A DNA stretch of 14,937 nucleotides from Cryomorphaceae bacterium (GTDB taxonomy: Bacteria; Bacteroidota; Bacteroidia; Flavobacteriales_D; Crocinitomicaceae): NCBI GenBank assembly GCA_027485365.1, contig JAIXRD010000001.1, positions 1 through 14,937 on the forward strand. Reading direction: 5' to 3'. Numbering within the stretch: the stretch's first letter is position 1; every line of letters starts with the position of its first letter. Below, piece after piece: positions 7,415 through 13,942 of this stretch. A model generated the notes under the pieces. The model was not told the DNA's origin and ran no database searches. It saw only the letters and a program-made list of their open reading frames with translations. A program made the position numbers and the translations under genes.

Positions 7415-8456
7415 GCTTCTTACGTTTTTTGTCGATACGGAGCACCCAACGCTCAAAATAGGTAACTTTTAAACGAATAGGCAACCTATTAAACAGCGCA
7501 TCTTTTGCTCGTTCTATGCTTATTTTTATAGCATATGGTATTGCGCAAGCTAGAATCAAGCATCGTTTGGAAAAAGGGATTGTTAATGTAGTTTGATAGC
7601 CATAAGTACTTCCAGTTCTCCCTGCAATAACCTCGCATACAGCAATTTCATGAGGGCTTAATCCGGTCTTCCAAGCCTCAACTGCTGCGGTATGTATGGG
7701 TTTAGACAAATCACCAAAGCGTTTTTTCATGCGCTCGGCTTGTTCGTATTGGGTTTTTACTTCGTGCTGAAATAAGGCTTGGTATGGCGCCAAGGCCTCT
7801 TGCGCTTCCATTTTTACTGGTATTTCAAGAAACTCACATACCTTGATTAACCATTGGTCTGGGGCTTGAACCAGATCTTCATAACGTACAATTAGCACGT
7901 GATTTGGATGCTTTTTTTGAAAGGACGCAATGCGTTGTTCAAATTGAATCCAGCGTAAGGAATTAAAGTATGCGCTGGTGGATTTCAAATGGACACTATT
8001 TTTCCTTGAATTCACATTGGCTCGGTAGTCGCGCATCATCCAAATGAACTTTGTGTTGGGGTTGATGGAATGCAGTGCATCGAGGCAGTAGGAGTGAAGC
8101 GGATTCTTATTGATGAAATGTACAGCATCTTTAGTGGGTTCGAGCTGATCCACAAACGAACGATACGTGTGAATGATAAGTTCCTCATACGACGTGATTT
8201 CCTTATACGAAACGAAGGAGTCCTCGTCAAACGTAAACCCAACATAGGGCTGTAGGATTCCAAAGGCCTTATGGAAACGCGCGGCCAATGCTAATTCTTC
8301 GCTATTGAATTCGGTTCTATTTTTCCATGCATTATAGAAAAATGGAATAAAATAGTTTTCCGGTCCTGCCCACACCTCGGGCTGTGCATTCAACATGCTT
8401 TGCAATAAGGTGGTTCCTGAACGACCTATGCCAATGATGTGATGATGCTTATTCAA
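7404..8456 (-). CDS. Sulfotransferase (second of three)
   Basis: A 350 aa enzyme predicted to transfer sulfate from PAPS in the cytoplasm. The 5'-phosphosulfate loop is HHIIGIGRSGTTLLQSML (residues 5-22), followed by PEVWAGPENYFIPFF. INKNP is at 115-119 and the 3'-phosphate site RDYRANVNSR at 142-151, with the expected Arg and Ser. The next conserved stretch is LIVRYEDLVQAP. It is clearly a paralogue of the upstream sulfotransferase: GIGRSG-TTLL, KNP, RD-RANV-SR, the RYE segment and the C-terminal order all match. The C-terminal ~60 residues hold a hydrophobic stretch (CLILACAIPYAIKI) and LPIRLK followed by many basic residues. The start is TTG (TTGAATAA overlaps the upstream stop by 8 nt); the P-loop begins only four residues later, so the start cannot lie further downstream. 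Confidence 0.9.
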   Translation of the reverse strand: MNKHHHIIGIGRSGTTLLQSMLNAQPEVWAGPENYFIPFFYNAWKNRTEFNSEELALAARFHKAFGILQPYVGFTFDEDSFVSYKEITSYEELIIHTYRSFVDQLEPTKDAVHFINKNPLHSYCLDALHSINPNTKFIWMMRDYRANVNSRKNSVHLKSTSAYFNSLRWIQFEQRIASFQKKHPNHVLIVRYEDLVQAPDQWLIKVCEFLEIPVKMEAQEALAPYQALFQHEVKTQYEQAERMKKRFGDLSKPIHTAAVEAWKTGLSPHEIAVCEVIAGRTGSTYGYQTTLTIPFSKRCLILACAIPYAIKISIERAKDALFNRLPIRLKVTYFERWVLRIDKKRKKHVA

Positions 8457-9423
8457 GGCGTTTCAATTTTAAGGACGAGGGAAGGTGAAAAAGCAATTTT
8501 TCTTTGAGGTCATACCAGTATGCTATGATTTGCAAGGTTAAAGGAATGTAGGCTGTAGCATTCGTTTCGCATTCATAGCCAAATTTATACATTTCATTTC
8601 GGCAAATGAATTCAATGGTTTCCTGTTGTCGAAGATCGAGTACTTCGCGCCATTGTTCAACAGCACGGGGGCTTATTGGTTGATTTAAATCAACATATTT
8701 TTTATTTAAGCGGGCGTTAGTTTCATTGTGGCCACTGGGGTTCCACGTTGCGATTTCATCGATCTTCATCGGGCTCAATCCGAGAAACGCACAGAGTTCG
8801 TCGATTGTCTGCTGCGGATGCGTTACAAACTGTTCATACCTTAATAAATAGATTTGCGAGGAATAATCACGCCTTAAGTGATGGAAATGACGGTTATATC
8901 GTTTCCATCGGATGGCATTTAAAATCCAATGGTTATTCCTGCCATGAACCGAATTAACGCTTTGGATGCGCGATGCTACATTCGCTCGCGGATCACGTAC
9001 CAGAAAAATGGCTTTAGTTTGTGGATATTCCTTAAGGAAATGATGTGCATGTATGGTGTTTACTGGATTCTTATCTATAATCCATTTCGGACCTTGGGCG
9101 TTCTTCTCGGACGTAGAATCGCTTGTGAATAAGGTCGAAAGTTGGTTCATGTAACTGAAATAGTCTAATTCTCTTGGAATCTGTGCAATTTCTTCAGGTT
9201 GAATTTGCCATGGGTGACCAGGATGCCTTCGCTTCATAGCGTTTATAAAGCGCACAACCAAGTGATTTCTTTTTGAATTGAACCGATTATTTCGAAGGGC
9301 CTTATAAAAAAATGAGAACAAGGGAATTTCAGGATTATCTAAGCAATCGGGATGGCTTCCGAGTGTTTTTGAAAGTAAAGTCGACCCGGATCGTCCGATT
9401 CCTATAATGAATAATCGATTCAA
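8449..9423 (-). CDS. Sulfotransferase (first of three)
   Basis: A 324 aa PAPS-dependent sulfotransferase. The N-terminus is the 5'-phosphosulfate loop LFIIGIGRSGSTLLSKTL (4-21), followed by NPEIPLFSFFY. WIIDKNP lies at 114-120 and the 3'-phosphate site FLVRDPRANVASR around 140-152, keeping the key Arg and Ser. YLLRYEQFVTHP matches the usual segment after the substrate region. The C-terminus ends in an amphipathic tail with LPSSLKLKR. The start is TTG, because a TAG (the stop of the preceding gene) is in frame six codons upstream and the P-loop starts at residue 5. It begins 15 nt after the TMTC-like gene and ends overlapping the next sulfotransferase by 8 nt, so it is part of a five-gene operon. 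The acceptor could be a glycan, lipid or protein tyrosine; sequence alone does not say. Confidence 0.9.
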   Translation of the reverse strand: MNRLFIIGIGRSGSTLLSKTLGSHPDCLDNPEIPLFSFFYKALRNNRFNSKRNHLVVRFINAMKRRHPGHPWQIQPEEIAQIPRELDYFSYMNQLSTLFTSDSTSEKNAQGPKWIIDKNPVNTIHAHHFLKEYPQTKAIFLVRDPRANVASRIQSVNSVHGRNNHWILNAIRWKRYNRHFHHLRRDYSSQIYLLRYEQFVTHPQQTIDELCAFLGLSPMKIDEIATWNPSGHNETNARLNKKYVDLNQPISPRAVEQWREVLDLRQQETIEFICRNEMYKFGYECETNATAYIPLTLQIIAYWYDLKEKLLFHLPSSLKLKRLE

Positions 9424-9438
9424 GTTATTTAATGTAAA

Positions 9439-11739
9439 CTATTGATTATTAATTTTTTGAATGTAAGATTCTATGCGTGCTATTTCTTCATTTGCCGCTT
9501 GATTATTCATCTTACGTAAGGAGCTAATCGCTCGATTGAATGAGCGTATTGCCTTTTCTTTTTCACCCAGATTCACATATGAATTTCCAATTTGCACAAA
9601 GTCTTTGGCCTTACCTTTTCCTGTTTTGATTTGATGTTTGTGGATTGCTATAATTGCTTCATAACGAAGCGCATTAAGGAGGTAGGTATCTGTGAGTTCC
9701 TCCAACTTGGATTCGGGGAATTTCTGTTCGATCATGACTTTTGTCGCAATGATTTCATCGATTAAGGAATCAGAAATAGTCGCAAAACGGTCAGGCGCAA
9801 CAAAGTGACCCACCGCATTTTTACGGAAATCATCCACGATGTTATAACTCGCTTTTTTTCCAGTATATAATTCCATTAATCGCTGATTAACTTGCTTGGC
9901 GTATGAAGGATTTAATTCGGCTAAGGTCTTGTTCCATGTTGCCTGTCCCGCAGCATAAGCGCTTAGTTGAGCAATCGAAGTTGGATTTAAGCCCTCGGCT
10001 AAAAACAATTTTCCCCGTTCTTCAAATTGACTAAGTAGGCCTAAAACGCTTGAACTTGAAAGGGAATCAAACGCGTAAATTGATGGATTTTTGAGTGATT
10101 TATCCGTTAAGAACCCTTCGTTACGTTTCCAAACAATGTAGGTCTTTACCTGTGAAACTAAGCGGTTTTCCCATGCTTCCTGATAATCAGGTTGTTTCTT
10201 GGTGAGTTCGTTAAGTAAGGCTAAAGACGCCCGCTCATCACACAAGAAAGAAGATTCAATAGCGGCCAAGTTGCTTGTGATTTTGTTATAATCCGGATAA
10301 ACGTGCAGCGCGTTCTCGTAAGCCTGTTTGGCCCTTATTACTTGGCTGTAGATTGCTTCTTGGTTTTCTGACTGGACATCGTTCCAAGATTGATTGATTT
10401 GATACTGTAATTCTTGTCCAAGCAAGGCATGAACTTTAGCGGATTTTGTGGTTGAGCTATCGGATTCATAAAGACTCAAGCGGTCGCTCCATGAACCGTT
10501 CCGAAGGAAGACCATACTTAAACTGTACATACTGAAAGCAATGAAAAGCAGGGGTGCAATTTTTCCTTTAATTGTTGAGAATTGATTCAACAGAAAGACG
10601 ATGGTAATGCATAGTCCCAGGCTTGCGGTAAATGCTAAGCGTTCACCAACAATTCCAACCATAGGAAAGATCAAGTTACACGCTCCAACAATAGCCAGAA
10701 AGAAAAATACCAGTCCAAAACTCAATTCGGTGTGAGTCTTTTTTGCAACGGACCATAAAATAAAACCTAAGGTGATTAATAGTGTCGTAGCGATAATAAG
10801 CGTTCCAAGAGTGAATGCTGGGGTAACGGAAAATGACCCCAAGCCATAATAGCATTGTAAATCCAAGGGTAGGATGCTCTGTTTAACATACCAAATCACG
10901 GAGTCAAAGAATAGGGGGATGCGCTGAATGAAGCTGTATTCAAACGCTGGATTTTCAACGATGGAAAATTCGCGAATTTTATCGGTCTCAATTAATCCCT
11001 TTTTTAACAATCCAAAGATGATCCGTGCACCGAGTAGCGATGCGGATATATAAGCAACGGATTTCCATGAAAAGGATCGAAAGAATACAAGGGCAATGGG
11101 AATTATCACCAACATGGGCATGGCCGTTTTTTTACTCAACAAAGCCAAGAGCAAATACAGCAATGTAAAGAGTAATGATTTCCATTTTCGTGAATCGACA
11201 AACCGAAGTGCGGAACGTAAGGCTAATAAAGAGAATAGCATGCTGAGCAATTCATCTCGATTTTTTAAACTATTTACGACCTCACTGTGAATGGGTAAGC
11301 TGAGAAAAAGCAAGGTAATCACGAACGCTATACCATGCTTTGAAGGACCAAACAGGCTATTCAGGGTGCTGAATAAAATGATGCCAAGCAAGGCATATAA
11401 GAGCAGTTGAATAAAGTGGGAAATGTGAACCCATGCATCGGAGCTTCCAAATAAGCTGTTTTCAATGGCAAAGGTGGTTAGAACGACCGGACGGTATTCG
11501 TAGTTTTGTTCTTCATTGGTAGCGTAGGAAGTACTAAAAATGGCAGGAATGCCTCTTATGCCCTTACTTACCAGTGGATGTTCTTGTCGATCCGTACAGG
11601 TAACTAATTCATCATCTAGGGCAAAGGTGTTTTTAATCGTGTTGCCATAAAATAGGAATACCCAAAGAATTAGTACAGGATAAACAAAACGTTGGGATAA
11701 CGTAAAAACTCTACCAAAGAAAGGGAATTCAAGCTGCAC
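9439..11739 (-). CDS. TMTC-like GT-C membrane glycosyltransferase with C-terminal TPR domain
   Basis: A 766 aa protein in two parts. Residues ~18-412 hold many hydrophobic membrane segments in a GT-C pattern. The first outer loop carries the acidic FALDDELVT (39-47), then YEYRPVVLTTFAIE (80-93), HISHF (105-109), LPIHSEVVNSLKNRDELLS (148-166), LLALLSKKTAMP, and FPMVGIVGERLAFTASLGLC. Residues from ~413 begin RNGSWSDRLSLYESD...SAKVHALLGQEL and continue as helical TPR-like repeats, the last clear one IGNSYVNLGEKEKAIRSFNRAI near 717-738. This order and these motifs match TMTC proteins, which in animals transfer O-mannose from dolichyl-phosphate-mannose to cadherins with their TPRs on the lumenal side. 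By analogy the TPRs here face the periplasm. The start is GTG, 4 nt after a perfect -7 box. It heads the sulfotransferase operon. Sugar and acceptor are unknown. Confidence 0.85.
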   Translation of the reverse strand: MQLEFPFFGRVFTLSQRFVYPVLILWVFLFYGNTIKNTFALDDELVTCTDRQEHPLVSKGIRGIPAIFSTSYATNEEQNYEYRPVVLTTFAIENSLFGSSDAWVHISHFIQLLLYALLGIILFSTLNSLFGPSKHGIAFVITLLFLSLPIHSEVVNSLKNRDELLSMLFSLLALRSALRFVDSRKWKSLLFTLLYLLLALLSKKTAMPMLVIIPIALVFFRSFSWKSVAYISASLLGARIIFGLLKKGLIETDKIREFSIVENPAFEYSFIQRIPLFFDSVIWYVKQSILPLDLQCYYGLGSFSVTPAFTLGTLIIATTLLITLGFILWSVAKKTHTELSFGLVFFFLAIVGACNLIFPMVGIVGERLAFTASLGLCITIVFLLNQFSTIKGKIAPLLFIAFSMYSLSMVFLRNGSWSDRLSLYESDSSTTKSAKVHALLGQELQYQINQSWNDVQSENQEAIYSQVIRAKQAYENALHVYPDYNKITSNLAAIESSFLCDERASLALLNELTKKQPDYQEAWENRLVSQVKTYIVWKRNEGFLTDKSLKNPSIYAFDSLSSSSVLGLLSQFEERGKLFLAEGLNPTSIAQLSAYAAGQATWNKTLAELNPSYAKQVNQRLMELYTGKKASYNIVDDFRKNAVGHFVAPDRFATISDSLIDEIIATKVMIEQKFPESKLEELTDTYLLNALRYEAIIAIHKHQIKTGKGKAKDFVQIGNSYVNLGEKEKAIRSFNRAISSLRKMNNQAANEEIARIESYIQKINNQ

Positions 11740-11743
11740 AACT

Positions 11744-11751
11744 CAAAGGTA
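11744..11751 (-). promoter_or_regulatory. -7 promoter box for the TMTC/sulfotransferase operon
   Basis: On the minus strand it reads TACCTTTG, a full match to TAnnTTTG, ending 4 nt before the GTG start at 11739. It lies just after the terminator of the preceding gene, which supports an independent transcription start for the five-gene operon. A TTTG occurs upstream but too close to serve as a normal -33 element. Confidence 0.6.
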
Positions 11752-11761
11752 GTATTTTAAT

Positions 11762-11790
11762 CAAAAAAAAATCCCGGTTTCCCGGGATTT
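11762..11790 (-). terminator. Rho-independent terminator of the LTxxQ gene
   Basis: On the minus strand a 9-bp perfect stem, AAATCCCGG pairing with CCGGGATTT around a 4-nt loop, is followed directly by an extended T-run. It begins 3 nt after the stop of the 11794-12156 gene, so it ends that transcript before the TMTC operon promoter. It is the clearest terminator in the window. Confidence 0.9.
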
Positions 11791-11793
11791 AAA

Positions 11794-12156
11794 CTAGTTC
11801 TTAACTTCTTTATGTTCTGCTTTTTCGCGTTTCTTCTTTTTAATCTCCTTAACCTCTTTTTCTAATTTTTCATATTGCGCAGCGGTTAATACATCTTTCA
11901 ACATGGCTTTTCTTGCTTGTTGATTACTTTGCAATACTTCCTTCTTAACCTCTTCAGAAAACGTGGAAGTTTTGATTCCGTCATTTTTCATGATGATTCC
12001 CAAATTGATATCATACACTTTCGAATACTGATCATCGGTTAAATTTAACTCAGTTTTCATCCGATTGGTTTGATTCGTAGCGCGTTCTTCTGCAGTTGTT
12101 TGTGCAAAATTCATAACCGAAACAAAAAGTAACGTAATTAAAAAGATGTTCTTCAT
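11794..12156 (-). CDS. Small exported LTxxQ-motif (Spy/CpxP-like) protein
   Basis: A 120 aa protein with a signal peptide (MKNIFLITLLFVSVMNFAQ; cleavage probably after AQ), so periplasmic. The mature part is helical and highly charged, with two LTxxQ-type motifs: LNLTDDQYSKVYDI and DVLTAAQYEKLEKEV. This spacing is that of Spy/CpxP-like periplasmic proteins, some of which are chaperones or stress sensors; a chaperone role here is inference. The last 25 residues are almost all Lys/Glu (VKEIKKKKREKAEHKEVKN). It seems to be a single-gene unit: a -7-like box lies upstream at 12174-12181 and a strong terminator immediately follows. The downstream TMTC operon has its own promoter, so a direct functional link is not implied. 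Confidence 0.75.
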   Translation of the reverse strand: MKNIFLITLLFVSVMNFAQTTAEERATNQTNRMKTELNLTDDQYSKVYDINLGIIMKNDGIKTSTFSEEVKKEVLQSNQQARKAMLKDVLTAAQYEKLEKEVKEIKKKKREKAEHKEVKN

Positions 12157-12173
12157 GGCGAATAAAATTTTGA

Positions 12174-12181
12174 TAAAAGTA
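12174..12181 (-). promoter_or_regulatory. Possible -7 box for the LTxxQ gene
   Basis: The minus strand reads TACTTTTA, matching TAnnTTTG except for the last base. It ends 17 nt before the ATG, giving a short A/T-rich leader. No -33 element is evident, so this is tentative. Confidence 0.3.
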
Positions 12182-12240
12182 CGAATAACATGTGGTTAAG
12201 GATGCCTTGAACTAATAAATTTAGTCAAACAATCAAACGA

Positions 12241-13839
12241 CTATTCACCAAATTCCATTACTCGTTCAACACTTCCATCCGTGTAAATAAATAACATTAA
12301 GGTGTTTTTTCTTCGGTTTATTACTTTACCGTTTAGGTCTGTAATACGCACCAGTGTTTTATTTGATTGCAGTATTTCATTCATACCGGTATAGCTTACA
12401 GTTAAATTTAATGTGATTGTGCTATCGCATCCGTTTGCAGCTGGAACTACTTGCGTGTAAACACCACTTTGAGTATAGGTTTGACCATTCAAGGTATATG
12501 AATCGATTGCCGTTTCAGTTAACGAAGTAGTGCTATGATTCAAAATGGTTAAATCCAATGCATCTACACCGATACATCCATTGGCATCTACTCCATTCAC
12601 AGTGTATGTTCCTGAATTTACAGGAATAAAGGGGGTATTATTGATTGCACCATTGTTCCAAGAATATTGCAAGGCTCCACTGCCGGATAGAACAACAGAA
12701 TCTCCTTCACAAATCGTAACATCAGGACCCGCACTTACATCCGGTAAAGGATTAACCGTTAATGTAGCATTCGTAGGAGTACTTGGGCAGTTTGGAGTGT
12801 TGGCATCAACTGCAACTACAGTATACGTTCCTGCAACGTTTGTTATAACGCTTGAAGCATTTCCTGGATTTGTAGCACCATTAGGAACGATCCATGTGTA
12901 GGTGTAATTTCCTGCTGGAGTTGTGTTGGCTGTTATCGTTGCGGTTTCGCCTTGGCAAAGTGTTGCATTATTAAGTATTACAACTGGCGAAATACAGTTT
13001 GGTAAGGTAATCGTTACAACACCATTTCCTTGGTTGATTCCAGGTACATTCACTTGATTAATTCCGGCATTGAAAGAACCTCCACCACCACCGTGTGTAG
13101 GATCGGTACCTCCACCACCACCGGAATAACCGCCACCGCCGCCACCGCCGCCGTAATGATTACCGCCGCCGCCACCGCCGCCGAAACCACCATAGCCACC
13201 GCAACCGCCGCCGCCGCCACCACAAAATGGCGAACCCCCAACCCAATTTAGGGTAATGTCACCACCTCCAAAAGGACCACCTCCAGCACTTAGCCATCCC
13301 GTTCCTCCACCTGCACAAGGTGTATTGCTCCACAAACCTGCAGAACCTCCAGCGCCAGCAGTCCCACCTAAGTAAGCTCCAGATTGATCATTACCGCCAT
13401 TGGTTGTAATCTTTCCATGCGCATCAGGATGAATGGCACCGGAACCTGCATAATTGCAAAGACCACCACCACCACCAGCAGCTAAAAGTAAATTGTTCGC
13501 ATTGCGGTAAACAAAGCTCCCGCCACCGCCACCAGAACTATTTTGTGACTGACCACCAATTTGCAATTGACCTTGTTGACCAACCACGATGTATATAGTT
13601 TCTCCTGGAGTAACCGCAAAATCACCAGACATTAAGGCACCTAATCCTCCGCCTGTATTACCGCCTCCTTGAGCACCAGATGCTGAAATTGTAAGAGTTG
13701 TTACGCCGGCTGGAACCGTGTAGGTCTGAACTGAGCCTGTGTAATTAAATGAAAAGGTTTGCGCATGCGCAAACGAAGAAAATAACCCAATCACCATAGT
13801 GAAGAGGTAAATACGTTTTTTTAGTAAATTTTTAATCAT
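12241..13839 (-). CDS. Secreted glycine-rich/Ig-like surface protein with probable T9SS tail
   Basis: A 532 aa protein with a signal peptide (residues ~1-27, ending AHAQ). Residues ~34-280 form a glycine-rich domain with a beta-type start (TVPAGVTTLTISASGAQGGG), the form of Gly-rich domains found in many Bacteroidota surface proteins. Residues 207-245 are nearly pure glycine. Next come Ig-like repeats typical of Bacteroidota adhesins: CQGETATITANTTPAG...AGTYTVVAVD (~295-362), and PDVSAGPDVTICEGDSVVLSGSG...SGTYTVNGVDANGC (~366-432). A further repeat has YTLNGQTYTQSGVY and NGCDSTITLNLTV. The tail LVRITDLNGKVINRRKNTLMLF then IYTDGSVERVMEF resembles the variant type IX secretion C-terminal domain that ends with an aromatic-Tyr-x-DGSVE segment. 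Its role is probably surface exposure or adhesion; the ligand is unknown. It stands as a single gene. Confidence 0.82.
   Translation of the reverse strand: MIKNLLKKRIYLFTMVIGLFSSFAHAQTFSFNYTGSVQTYTVPAGVTTLTISASGAQGGGNTGGGLGALMSGDFAVTPGETIYIVVGQQGQLQIGGQSQNSSGGGGGSFVYRNANNLLLAAGGGGGLCNYAGSGAIHPDAHGKITTNGGNDQSGAYLGGTAGAGGSAGLWSNTPCAGGGTGWLSAGGGPFGGGDITLNWVGGSPFCGGGGGGCGGYGGFGGGGGGGNHYGGGGGGGGYSGGGGGTDPTHGGGGGSFNAGINQVNVPGINQGNGVVTITLPNCISPVVILNNATLCQGETATITANTTPAGNYTYTWIVPNGATNPGNASSVITNVAGTYTVVAVDANTPNCPSTPTNATLTVNPLPDVSAGPDVTICEGDSVVLSGSGALQYSWNNGAINNTPFIPVNSGTYTVNGVDANGCIGVDALDLTILNHSTTSLTETAIDSYTLNGQTYTQSGVYTQVVPAANGCDSTITLNLTVSYTGMNEILQSNKTLVRITDLNGKVINRRKNTLMLFIYTDGSVERVMEFGE
13105..13221. 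repeat. GC-rich trinucleotide tract encoding polyglycine
   Basis: The tract is built almost entirely of GGN codons on the minus strand (runs of ccg/cca on the plus strand), encoding residues 207-245 of the glycine-rich protein. It is much richer in G+C than the rest of the window and includes several uninterrupted GGC-type runs. Such tracts can change length by slippage in steps of three, which would lengthen or shorten the protein without a frameshift. Confidence 0.8.
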
Positions 13840-13855
13840 ATTAGTTTTGTTTGTT

Positions 13856-13863
13856 TAAAGGTA
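13856..13863 (-). promoter_or_regulatory. Possible -7 box for the glycine-rich protein gene
   Basis: The minus strand reads TACCTTTA, a 7-of-8 match to TAnnTTTG, ending 16 nt before the ATG. The leader between them is A-rich (CAAACAAAACTAAT), usual for Bacteroidota genes that lack a Shine-Dalgarno. No -33 element was found. Confidence 0.45.
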
Positions 13864-13930
13864 CTCATAAATATGGCACTATTCGTTTTTTTTAATTAAA
13901 CAAGAATACGTTCATTCCTTTACCTTTCTT

Positions 13931-13938
13931 TATCTTCG
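13931..13938 (+). promoter_or_regulatory. -7 promoter box for the AAC(3)-like gene
   Basis: TATCTTCG, a 7-of-8 match to TAnnTTTG, ends 4 nt before the ATG at 13943. The spacing equals that of the other first-in-operon genes here. The 103-nt gap between the two divergent genes (13840-13942) holds this box and the one at 13856-13863, and otherwise AT-rich DNA. Confidence 0.5.
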
Positions 13939-13942
13939 CATT

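Noticed and set aside
7415..7456. TTG-initiated extension of the third sulfotransferase
   Set aside because: It would overlap the preceding gene by 53 nt and adds residues with no motif; the ATG at 7412-7414 gives an 11-nt overlap like the other junctions.
12205..12225. Possible terminator after the glycine-rich gene
   Set aside because: The only hairpin is a 5-bp AT-rich stem (ACTAA/TTAGT) with no following T-run.
13080..13225. CRISPR-like repeat array
   Set aside because: The repeats are simple trinucleotide units in phase with a coding frame, with no spacers.
13030..13251. Open frames on both strands within the glycine-rich gene (Thr/Ala- and Ala/Val-rich)
   Set aside because: They are frame-shifted readings of the GGN tract, which contains no stop codons in several frames; no start signals or recognisable domains.
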